The position numbers and the translations under genes are program-made. Of a stretch of DNA of 64,000 nt, positions 17,330 to 24,041 are shown in pieces; position 1 is the stretch's first letter, and each line of letters starts with the position of its first letter. Under the pieces are notes generated by a model. That model saw only the letters and a program-made list of their open reading frames with translations, was not told the origin of the DNA and ran no database searches. The DNA is from a virus, in IMG/VR virus record IMGVR_UViG_3300018065_000011, positions 186,001 to 250,000 of that record. The stretch is one strand, 5' to 3'.

Positions 17330-17566
17330 ATGGCACTCAAACGCAAACGCAAGCCCTCTGAGATCCTGGCTTCGACTAGCCGTCGATTCGGGGATCATAC
17401 TGTTCGGTGTGTGCTTCGGCAGACACTCGATCAACGGGGCCGACCGACAGACGTTTTCCGTATCGAGGCCGACGCCATGAGACCTGCAAAACGTGGGGAC
17501 CGATGGCAGCCGATTCCGCTGTCGTGGAGACGCTTGTGGTTGGGAGATCGAGTAGAATGCCCATGA
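17330..17566 (+). CDS. Hypothetical small basic protein
   Basis: 78 residues from ATG 17330. Lys/Arg-rich N-terminus (ALKRKRKPSEILASTSRRFG) followed by beta-like segments; could be DNA binding. No family recognised. Confidence 0.5.
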   Translation: MALKRKRKPSEILASTSRRFGDHTVRCVLRQTLDQRGRPTDVFRIEADAMRPAKRGDRWQPIPLSWRRLWLGDRVECP

Positions 17567-17700
17567 CTCGCTACTTGGAGCCTTTTTTGCTCCCTCCTGA
17601 AGAGCGGGGTAAAGCTCCCGCGCGTGTCCAGGCCGAGATTTCTTCGATCAAAGGCACCGAGGCGAAATTGACGGGGACGAGCGCGGCTTGGTTGGGTTAG
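17563..17700 (+). CDS. Very small protein, doubtful
   Basis: 45 residues from ATG 17563 (ATG 17557 also possible) behind a GAGTAGAAT element at 17551. Starts TRYLEPFLLPPEERGKAP. Plausible by composition but too short to be sure. Its end runs into a copy of a 26-bp repeat. Confidence 0.35.
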   Translation: MTRYLEPFLLPPEERGKAPARVQAEISSIKGTEAKLTGTSAAWLG

Positions 17701-17717
17701 GTCTTGTGTGCCTGGAC
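17692..17717 (+). repeat. 26-bp direct repeat, second copy (first 16538-16563)
   Basis: An identical 26-base run starting TTGGGTTAGG and ending GCCTGGAC occurs at 16538-16563, inside the small membrane protein gene, and here between genes. The second copy looks like a truncated fragment of that gene, hinting at local duplication and loss. Confidence 0.7.
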
Positions 17718-17721
17718 GAGA

Positions 17722-17731
17722 GGGGTAGGAT
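17722..17731 (+). promoter_or_regulatory. GGGGTAGGAT element
   Basis: GGGGTAGGAT ends one base before ATG 17733. As a -10 box it is too close for a normal leader, so either a downstream start is used or it doubles as the ribosome-binding site. Confidence 0.4.
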
Positions 17732-17732
17732 A

Positions 17733-17894
17733 ATGGCTCACGAGCAGCAGGACGAGCAGAAGCAGGTCGTGAAGCGGCTTCGAGAGATTGCTGAGACTGC
17801 CGAGGACGATCCCGTGAAGGCCGCGGAGGACGCCGTTGCTGTGCTCAGGGATTTCGCGTCCCGTCTCCGTGAGGTGCCTGACGGGGTAGGATGA
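17733..17894 (+). CDS. Small helical protein
   Basis: 53 residues from ATG 17733. Almost entirely helical and charged (QQDEQKQVVKRLREIAETAE). Function unknown; too short for domain assignment. Confidence 0.5.
   Translation: MAHEQQDEQKQVVKRLREIAETAEDDPVKAAEDAVAVLRDFASRLREVPDGVG
17883..17892 (+). promoter_or_regulatory. GGGGTA-type -10 element, leaderless spacing
   Basis: GGGGTAGGAT; the TAGGAT hexamer ends six bases before GTG 17899. It lies at the very end of the upstream gene. Confidence 0.45.
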
Positions 17895-17898
17895 GGGC

Positions 17899-18405
17899 GT
17901 GCTCCGGGTCGAGTCCTTTCCCCTTGGCGAGCCCGCCGCGTTCGGTTCCTTCTGGACCCGTCGTCCGGCTCGACGTGGGACGGTGAGGGTTTTCATTGAC
18001 GACCGCAAGCTCGTCGAGGCCCCCACGGTGACCGCCTGTCGAAGCGGGATCTCGTTTCACTTCACGGTGACGCGCAAGAGCTACAGCGACTCCTTGTGGG
18101 TCAAGTGGCATCCTGACAGGGAGTGGCGTACCACGTGGATGAGAGGGGAGACGGTGCGCGTCGTCTACGAGGAGCCCGAGGAGCCCGAGTGCCCCTATCT
18201 CCAGGATGGGCTGCCTTGTGATGGTGGGCCCGTCCATCCCACGGGAAAGACCAGGGGTGCCGGTTCTCTGATCGAGCACGAGTGGGCCTGTTCGTGCAAA
18301 TACCAGACGTGGTGGAGTTACCGGGACCCCGATCCCGTGCGTGGGACGCCTGAGGAGCGATCTGAGCGTTCGAAGTTGCCTTGGTGTAGACTACGTTACT
18401 GGTGA
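17899..18405 (+). CDS. Hypothetical zinc-binding protein
   Basis: 168 residues from GTG 17899. Beta-rich N-terminal half (RGTVRVFIDDRKLVEAPTVT). The C-terminal half has CPYLQDGLPCDG and WACSCKY, spaced Cys that could bind metal. Unknown function. Confidence 0.6.
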   Translation: MLRVESFPLGEPAAFGSFWTRRPARRGTVRVFIDDRKLVEAPTVTACRSGISFHFTVTRKSYSDSLWVKWHPDREWRTTWMRGETVRVVYEEPEEPECPYLQDGLPCDGGPVHPTGKTRGAGSLIEHEWACSCKYQTWWSYRDPDPVRGTPEERSERSKLPWCRLRYW

Positions 18406-18434
18406 GGTTGATGAGGAATGGGTGACGATGTGAG
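18376..18434 (+). repeat. Gene fragment duplicated from (or to) 30334-30388
   Basis: This stretch closely matches 30334-30388 (shared GCCTTGGTGTAGACTACGTT and GAGGTTGATGAGGAATGG). In one frame it encodes CLGVDYVTGEVDEEW, the C-terminus of the Cys-rich protein at 30076. Here the rest of that gene is missing, so it is a remnant carried with the duplicated gene at 18631. Confidence 0.75.
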
Positions 18435-18624
18435 CCAGAAGCCAGCGACCGATGACTTGCACTTCCGCGGTCAACAGAAGTGCCTCAAGTGTGGCCGTTT
18501 CATGCGAAAGACACCCGACTACCAGATCTGGACGTGCCGATGCGGGGGTTGGGCCGTTGGTCTGGCGGACTTGGAACACATGCAGATTGCGACCGAGGTT
18601 CTCTTGGCTCGCGGGTGTGCGTGA
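18418..18624 (+). CDS. Small zinc-ribbon protein
   Basis: 68 residues from ATG 18418 (GTG 18430 possible). CLKCGRF...WTCRCGGW is a clear four-Cys zinc ribbon. Its start codon lies in the duplicated fragment at 18376-18434. Function unknown. Confidence 0.6.
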   Translation: MGDDVSQKPATDDLHFRGQQKCLKCGRFMRKTPDYQIWTCRCGGWAVGLADLEHMQIATEVLLARGCA

Positions 18625-18630
18625 GGAATC

Positions 18631-18996
18631 ATGAACAAGACGGACAAGATCCCGACCAACCGACGATCTCCGGCTGCTACGCTGGCGTATTTGGCTCACG
18701 AAGCGTGGGATGGGCATTCCGCTCTGATCGTTCACGGCGGCATCCGAGGTTCGGGGCCCTCAGAGCATCGAGCGTCGATTCTCCGGTTCTTTTGGAAACA
18801 GCGTCGGCCGGGAGCTTTCATCGAGCAACAGTCTCCTGAGGTGCGCCAGCGTTTGCGTGAGCTTAGGTCTGACGACATAGCGAACGTTGGTGCGTTTCCA
18901 GATTGGTACGCGGCGGACGAATCCCCCGTAGGACGGGTCTGGAAACTGCCGGGTTCCAGAGATCGAAGCGGAGGGACGTACAATGACGCGTACTGA
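18631..18996 (+). CDS. Hypothetical protein, paralogue of 30390 gene
   Basis: 121 residues from ATG 18631. About 80% identical by eye to the protein at 30390-30737 over ~110 residues (both have RRSPAATLA, HSALIVHGGIRG, FWKQRRPGAFIEQQ, IANVGAFPDWYA, GRVWKLPG). The two copies diverge at the C-terminus. No known domain. Confidence 0.7.
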   Translation: MNKTDKIPTNRRSPAATLAYLAHEAWDGHSALIVHGGIRGSGPSEHRASILRFFWKQRRPGAFIEQQSPEVRQRLRELRSDDIANVGAFPDWYAADESPVGRVWKLPGSRDRSGGTYNDAY

Positions 18997-19168
18997 GCCA
19001 GACGAACCTGGGCTTTATTGGGCGCTCATCGATGGCCGCTGGGAGTGCGTGTTGCTCAAGGGGCCTGACTTCATCGTCAGGATGGGAATGTCGGGTGGCT
19101 ATTCGTCATCTATGCTTGTCATCCAGTGGGGAGAGCCGATCCCCGCACCAGGGGCCACGCATGGGTGA
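18983..19168 (+). CDS. Hypothetical small protein
   Basis: 61 residues from ATG 18983, overlapping the previous gene. EPGLYWALIDGRWECVLLKG resembles short phage proteins with one beta-sheet. Unknown. Confidence 0.5.
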   Translation: MTRTEPDEPGLYWALIDGRWECVLLKGPDFIVRMGMSGGYSSSMLVIQWGEPIPAPGATHG

Positions 19169-19172
19169 AACC

Positions 19173-19506
19173 ATGAACACGATCGAGGACATCACTTCGC
19201 GCCCGAGCCGAGGAGCTTCGTTCCGAGGCCGAGGAGCTAGAGCGACAGGCCCACGATATTCAGTACAGCGCGCCAACGCGCCAATGGCCCGGTGGTCGCC
19301 CACGTCGCCTTGCCGTCCAGCTTACAATGACGGACGTTTTCTGGATCGAGCTTGAGCGCCTGTGCGATGCCGGTTGCGTCGAAGCGGCACGCGCTTGGTT
19401 GCAGGGCGAAGTCTTGCCGAGACGGGACGGAGTTGATCTGTTGGGATTCGGGGACGCAGGGACCCAGTGCTTCCGCATGTTGGATCGTCTCGCAGGGGAG
19501 CCATGA
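19173..19506 (+). pseudogene. Frameshifted small gene (coiled coil plus C-terminal part)
   Basis: ATG 19173 gives MNTIEDITS. The coding-like sequence then continues in another frame from about 19195 as LRARAEELRSEAEELERQA, without its own start codon, through MTDVFWIELERLCDAG to TGA 19504-19506. The stop overlaps the next ATG (19503). The intact reading therefore needs a one-base shift near 19193-19200. An internal ATG at 19327 could give a 59-residue product. A real mutation, recoding or a sequence error are all possible. Confidence 0.55.
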
Positions 19507-19685
19507 ACCTGGGTTGCGATACGTGTGGGCACATCGCCTGCGTTTGCGAGATCATGGCCGCGCATGAGGATGGGTGTCGTTTCCGTCTCGCTGCGACGTG
19601 TGCCGTTCCTATCGAGTGCGACCATGGCTACGACGTGTGTCCGCGGTGCGATCCTTGCACCTGCACAGATCGGAAACCACAGTGA
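19503..19685 (+). CDS. Small Cys-rich protein
   Basis: 60 residues from ATG 19503. Repeated Cys pairs (CDTCGHIACVC, CDHGYDVCPRCDPCTC) suggest two zinc sites. It follows the frameshifted gene with an ATGA overlap and overlaps GTG 19682. Function unknown. Confidence 0.6.
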   Translation: MNLGCDTCGHIACVCEIMAAHEDGCRFRLAATCAVPIECDHGYDVCPRCDPCTCTDRKPQ

Positions 19686-19879
19686 CTCAGCCCGGTCCTT
19701 ACCGAAAGCCAGATTTCCGTTGTGAGGAATGCACCATCCATGGCGAGCGGTGCATCCTGCCTCTTGGGCATCGTGGGATGCACATGTTGTCTGGGGGCGA
19801 CTGTTGGGTCACGGCGGGCACCGCGGCAGAGAGCTACGAGGACTGCATCTGGGCGGGAAGCAAGCCAGAGGATGCCTGA
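19682..19879 (+). CDS. Small Cys-rich protein
   Basis: 65 residues from GTG 19682 overlapping the previous stop. CEECTIHGERCILPLGHRGMH looks like a metal-binding CxxC...C...H motif common in small phage proteins. Unknown function. Confidence 0.55.
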   Translation: MTQPGPYRKPDFRCEECTIHGERCILPLGHRGMHMLSGGDCWVTAGTAAESYEDCIWAGSKPEDA

Positions 19880-19938
19880 CCTGACCGGTGTTTGGGGTAT
19901 ACGGGAATAGCCCAGATGCTCGAAAGGTTGGGTTTCTC

Positions 19939-20472
19939 ATGCGCAAGTACCTTCTGATTCTCGGTTGCCTCGCCTTCATCGCCTAGATCGGCGTCAGGGC
20001 GTATGCTGCAATCCAGTACGACCGGCAGGTTGGTGGTCACCTGAAGCTCGCTGCTGATGCGTCCAACATCCAGCTTGCACAGGATCGGCTGGCTCTCGGT
20101 CTTGAGGGCATGGACGACCGACTAGGCGGAGGCAAGTGGTGCCATGACCCCGACAAGCAGGAATTCTACACGTCGGTGGTCTACACGACTCCAGATGAGA
20201 ACGTGTCATTTTGGTGCCAGAATCTACTCCAAGCGCTCACCGATCTGCGTGAGCTACCGCCTGATTCCGACGCGCTCACGGTGAGCAACACGTTGATGAA
20301 GGTGCGTGAGACGCTGCTCGATGAGGGCCAGAGCGTGAGGGTCACGAGTCCAGACGGCATTTCGGTCTACCCCCACAACACGCCTTTCTTCTTGTGGGGG
20401 TGGGGATCGTTTCTGCTGATTGGCCTCTGTGTGGGGTCGTGGGTGTGGGAGAACCGGGAGGACATCTTCTAG
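19939..20472 (+). pseudogene. Membrane protein gene with in-frame TAG stop
   Basis: ATG 19939 encodes MRKYLLILGCLAFIA and then TAG at 19984-19986. The same frame stays open and protein-like (IGVRAYAAIQYDRQVGGH) to TAG 20470. The full product would be 177 residues with an N-terminal hydrophobic segment, a periplasm-like middle and a C-terminal membrane helix (FFLWGWGSFLLIGLCVGSWV). Other genes here use TAG as stop, so general TAG recoding is unlikely. A nonsense mutation, local readthrough or sequence error are the options. ATG 20110 could start a shorter product. Confidence 0.6.
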
Positions 20473-20501
20473 GGAAACCGGTCGGAGTTGCCGACGCTGA
20501 G

Positions 20502-20561
20502 GAGTGACGGCAAGGTCACTCTTCGCGTTCTCAAGAGAACCCAGGTTGTCCTGGTTTCTCT
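20502..20561 (+). other. Stem-loops upstream of the cas operon
   Basis: Two good hairpins: GAGTGAC/GTCACTC (20502-20521) and AGAGAACCCAGG/CCTGGTTTCTCT (20534-20561, one mismatch, loop TTGT). Neither has a T-run. They may end or insulate the upstream transcript, or be operators. The rest of 20473-20734 holds the cas promoter. Confidence 0.5.
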
Positions 20562-20642
20562 CGCGCTTGGCGCTTGACGAAGAGATCTCCTTTTCGCTTC
20601 GCTGAATTTTTCGTGGAAGGTTGTTCTCGGCCTGATTAGGGG

Positions 20643-20671
20643 TTGACTCGGCGCAGGTCTCCAAGTATGGT
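20643..20671 (+). promoter_or_regulatory. Sigma70-like promoter of the cas operon
   Basis: TTGACT (20643-20648), 17-bp spacer, TATGGT (20666-20671). It would start transcription around 20678, giving a leader of about 57 bases before ATG 20735. This is the best bacterial-type promoter in the window. Confidence 0.7.
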
Positions 20672-20734
20672 GGCGGGTGGCGGCGCACGGGGCGCGGCTG
20701 TCTCAATCTACCACCAACATGGAGATCAGATCAG

Positions 20735-21703
20735 ATGAAAACACCAAGTCTCAAGAGACTCGATTGGATGGCTTTCTTCGAATCGGAGTTGGGCATCTGC
20801 AATGGAGACCCGGACAATCCGGGTTATCCGAGGATGACGGAGGACGGCTATCTGGTGATCAGCGGTCCTTTCCTGAATCGTCTGGGACGCAATCAGTACG
20901 AGCGCATGGTGGAGACGGGCGAGCTGCCCGCAAAGGGGAATGCGATCCACATTCAGCGTGGAGCCCGGCTTGCTAACGTTGCTGAGGAAGCCATTGCTGC
21001 GGCTGATCCCAAGGAAGCCGGGAAGATCTTGGAGGATGCCCGTAGTAAGCGCGACAAAGAGGCTGAGGAGGGGAAGAAAAAGACAAGAGCCCGGTCGAGT
21101 GTCAAGTATCCAGAGGAGAAGGTTCACGATGCGCTGACTCGCACGTTCATCGATGACGCGATGTACGGATCGGTCTTGACGAGCACAGTTTACACAGCCC
21201 CTTCCATTCACGGCGCCGTCACTACGCGTATGGGCATGTCTCTTCATCCTGTGGAGCTACACAACATGACCAACACGCGCATGGCGTCTGATAGTGATGC
21301 GGTGGACCGTTCTCGCGACTTCGCGCGCTCTAAACCGGTTCGCTACGCGCTCATTCGCACTGTGGGAACCTTTGATGCTTTTCGGGCTGAGAAGAACCAT
21401 GTCGATGCTGAGCGTCTCAAGGATTTCTTTGCCGTCTATCTGACGATGTGCGACAACGCGACATCGAATGCGCGCGGAACCTTCGGCCTTCGGGAGTTGA
21501 TTGTGGTCAAGCACAAGAGCCCCACAGGCAGCATGAGTCTGATCGATTTCAAGGATCGGCTCAAGGTGCGTATGCGGAATGGGGAGTGCCCGCGCTCGTT
21601 TGCCGACATCGAGCTTGGCTATGATGACAAGAACCTCCCTCCGGGGGCTGAGATCATCCGACTGGCTGAGCTACGGGGGAACTTGGATTGGCTGGTTAGC
21701 TGA
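20735..21703 (+). CDS. cas7: Cas7-like backbone subunit, type I-C
   Basis: 322 residues from ATG 20735. It has the NGDPDNPGYPR motif (residues ~23-33) typical of Csd2/Cas7c, the YTAPSIHGAVTTRMGMSLHP segment corresponding to the conserved Cas7 beta-strand region, and NMTNTRM in place of the usual SITRM. Cas7 subunits form the helical backbone of Cascade along crRNA. It is first in the operon and its TGA overlaps the cas5 ATG (TGATG). The gene order cas7-cas5-cas8 is inverted relative to common I-C loci (cas3-cas5-cas8-cas7). Confidence 0.85.
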   Translation: MKTPSLKRLDWMAFFESELGICNGDPDNPGYPRMTEDGYLVISGPFLNRLGRNQYERMVETGELPAKGNAIHIQRGARLANVAEEAIAAADPKEAGKILEDARSKRDKEAEEGKKKTRARSSVKYPEEKVHDALTRTFIDDAMYGSVLTSTVYTAPSIHGAVTTRMGMSLHPVELHNMTNTRMASDSDAVDRSRDFARSKPVRYALIRTVGTFDAFRAEKNHVDAERLKDFFAVYLTMCDNATSNARGTFGLRELIVVKHKSPTGSMSLIDFKDRLKVRMRNGECPRSFADIELGYDDKNLPPGAEIIRLAELRGNLDWLVS

Positions 21704-22368
21704 TGCCAAGTGTTTACTTTCAGGGCGACTTCGCCCACTTTTCCAACCCGCTGCTGAAGGCCGAGGGGACTACCTTTCCCGGCCCTCCGCCTTCGGCTCT
21801 CCGCGGAGCCATTGAAAACATCCTGTTCAAGATGGGCGTCTACGTGGATGTCCGCCGCATCACGTACCACCGGCCGATTCGGACGATGAACTTCAAGACG
21901 AACGGCCTCAAACATGCGGTAGGCATGTCGCAGATCACGCTCCCGGATGCCCATCAGATGAACAACACGTTGCTCTACGACGTGGCCTATACAGTGGACT
22001 TCGATCTGCGCTTGTGTTGGCGTGACCGAGAGACCCAAGAGATCGTTAAGTTCGATGAGAGGGTGCTGGAGAGCCAGGATCTTCGGAAGTACATGGCGAT
22101 GTACGAGAAGTATATCCGCCTGGGTAAGTGTCAGCACCCGCCTTGGCTGGGGTCGAAATTCTGCGAAGCTCTGTTCAGGGCACCCCGGCCCGAGGACACG
22201 CCGATTCAGGAGTCGCGGGACTTGGGGATGATGACGCACGGCATCGAGTACCGTAAGGCGGGGAACATCACCCATGTCTTTCATCCGGTGATGAGAGACG
22301 GGGTTGTAGAGGTGGACTCGTTCTTCGATGTTCTCAAGGCCCGCTACGGGTTGAGGGCGGGTCAATGA
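21703..22368 (+). CDS. cas5: Cas5-like crRNA endonuclease/subunit, type I-C
   Basis: 221 residues from ATG 21703. FQGDFAHFSNPLLKAEGTTF, PSALRGAIENILFKMGVYVD, VRRITYHRPIRTMNFKTNGL and KCQHPPWLGSKFCEALF follow the Cas5c/Cas5d pattern. In type I-C systems Cas5 replaces Cas6 and cuts repeats on the 3' side of the hairpin; no cas6 is present here. Lengths match (usually 220-240). The stop overlaps cas8 (ATGA). Confidence 0.83.
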   Translation: MPSVYFQGDFAHFSNPLLKAEGTTFPGPPPSALRGAIENILFKMGVYVDVRRITYHRPIRTMNFKTNGLKHAVGMSQITLPDAHQMNNTLLYDVAYTVDFDLRLCWRDRETQEIVKFDERVLESQDLRKYMAMYEKYIRLGKCQHPPWLGSKFCEALFRAPRPEDTPIQESRDLGMMTHGIEYRKAGNITHVFHPVMRDGVVEVDSFFDVLKARYGLRAGQ

Positions 22369-24041
22369 TTCGTCTCGACACACTCGTTGCCTTGGGGCAA
22401 CGGGAAAAACTCGGCTATCTGCTCGATGACCAGCGGCCCTATGGGGAAGTTGTGTTGGATGCGGAGGGCCACATCATCACTGTTCGCAAATCCTCTGGGG
22501 CGGTTCCCGTCCCAGACTTGCCCAATCGCACCAACTCCGAGTTGCGCATTGGGATGTATGTCGAGAACGAGATGTATCTCTTTGGGACGACTCCGAAGGA
22601 GTACAAGGACCCCACGAAGCCTAGGAAAGCGCTGGAGCACGCTGCTGAAGCCTATGCCAAGATCGCCAAGGAAGTGCGGATCAAAGCCACACAGGCGGTC
22701 GCGCGGTTCTACGACTTGTCTCTAAGGGGCAAGCACAAGGTGCCGAAGGGGTGGCGATTTCAGCGGTATGTGTTTGTCTATAAGGACCAATACCTGCCCA
22801 GCGTTCCGCAGCTTCGCCCTGTGATTGAGAAATTTGTAGATGCCATTCCTAGCGTGGACAGCATCGAAAGGCAGTGCTTGATTACGGGAGAGTGGGTGCG
22901 GTGTCAGACGACGCCCCACGCAAACACCAAAGGACTTAGCTCCAACTCCAGTGGAGCGTCCTTTGTGAGTTTCAATGGGACAAGTCAGTACCAGGGGCGT
23001 CCCGAGGATCGGTTCTTGACGGCTCCCATCGCCCCTGGTGTATCTCGACTCATGACTTCAGCGCTTTCGTGGTTGAGCCGGAATCGTAGAATCCAACTCA
23101 CGCCCGATCTCAATGTCTTGGTCTGGACTGAGGAAGGCCACCCGCTAGAGGCTCTCGGGCCGAAGTTGTTTGCGCCAGAGAAGGAGTCCCGAGAACAGCG
23201 AACGAAACGCGAAGAGGAAGCCGTTGGTGACCTCTTCGCTCATCCTGAGTGGGATGAGAGCACGGAGGCCGCCTACCTCCTGACAACGACTGGGAATATG
23301 GGTCGCTTCGCGGTCCGTGAGTGGGAGGAAACGACTGTCGGCAGGCTCTCTGCCAATCTGAGGCGGTTCGTTCAGGACTTCACAGTCGAGATCACAGTTG
23401 GGGAAGAGGAAGTCCAAGCTCGTCACACGTCTCTCTCGCGGCTGTACGCAGCGTGGTCCGATAGGCAGGTGGTACACCGTGACATCCTTGCCCTAGCCAA
23501 CATGGCGCTCAAAGGAATGCCGGTACCAGAGTGTGCGTGGCCCTCCGGTGCGCCAGAAACCATTATCCAGAAAGCCATCTTTCAAGCGTATAGGAAACGG
23601 AACATGGAGAATCCAGGAAATTTCACAGCGGACATCAGCGTAGACGGGCAGTCGAATGCTTACCGGATGGGACGGGCTTGTGCCGTCATGGAGGACGCTC
23701 GGTACAGCGCGAACAGAGCCAACAGTCGGGGGGTGATCGCGCACAATGTGGTTGACAACCCGTCTGTTGGGTTTCACCGGGCGATGCAGTCCATCATCCA
23801 CCATTTGCCCAAGCGCCCAGGCAATCAGTACGCTGAGAGTCTCAGCGTGTTCACCAGCGGGATCGAAATTCCTGATCGGTTTGCTGTTCGGGAGCAGAAC
23901 GAGTTTTGGCTGGGGTATCTCTACGAGCAGGGCCGTCAAAGCTACTTGTATAGGCTGGGGCGCGATGCCAAGAGCGCCAAGAAGAGCGAGCAGGGCGCGG
24001 ATGGCCAGGACGTAGACGCCAGGGCATTGCTTGATGATTGA
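22365..24041 (+). CDS. cas8c: Cas8c (Csd1)-like large subunit
   Basis: 558 residues from ATG 22365. Csd1 hallmarks: VPDLPNRTNSELR near the start, CLITGEWVRCQTTPHANTKG (~168-187), ASFVSFNGTSQYQG and SALSWLSRNRRIQLTPDLNV (~230-250), then QNEFWLGYLYEQGRQSYLYR at the C-terminus. Cas8c recognises the PAM, starts R-loop formation and in I-C also supplies the small subunit by internal translation. Overlaps cas5 by 4 bp and the helicase by 8 bp. Confidence 0.87.
   Translation: MIRLDTLVALGQREKLGYLLDDQRPYGEVVLDAEGHIITVRKSSGAVPVPDLPNRTNSELRIGMYVENEMYLFGTTPKEYKDPTKPRKALEHAAEAYAKIAKEVRIKATQAVARFYDLSLRGKHKVPKGWRFQRYVFVYKDQYLPSVPQLRPVIEKFVDAIPSVDSIERQCLITGEWVRCQTTPHANTKGLSSNSSGASFVSFNGTSQYQGRPEDRFLTAPIAPGVSRLMTSALSWLSRNRRIQLTPDLNVLVWTEEGHPLEALGPKLFAPEKESREQRTKREEEAVGDLFAHPEWDESTEAAYLLTTTGNMGRFAVREWEETTVGRLSANLRRFVQDFTVEITVGEEEVQARHTSLSRLYAAWSDRQVVHRDILALANMALKGMPVPECAWPSGAPETIIQKAIFQAYRKRNMENPGNFTADISVDGQSNAYRMGRACAVMEDARYSANRANSRGVIAHNVVDNPSVGFHRAMQSIIHHLPKRPGNQYAESLSVFTSGIEIPDRFAVREQNEFWLGYLYEQGRQSYLYRLGRDAKSAKKSEQGADGQDVDARALLDD

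Noticed and set aside
19939-20472. Whole-phage TAG recoding (genetic code 15)
   Set aside because: Many genes here, including the capsid gene, stop at TAG, and only one clear in-frame TAG was found.
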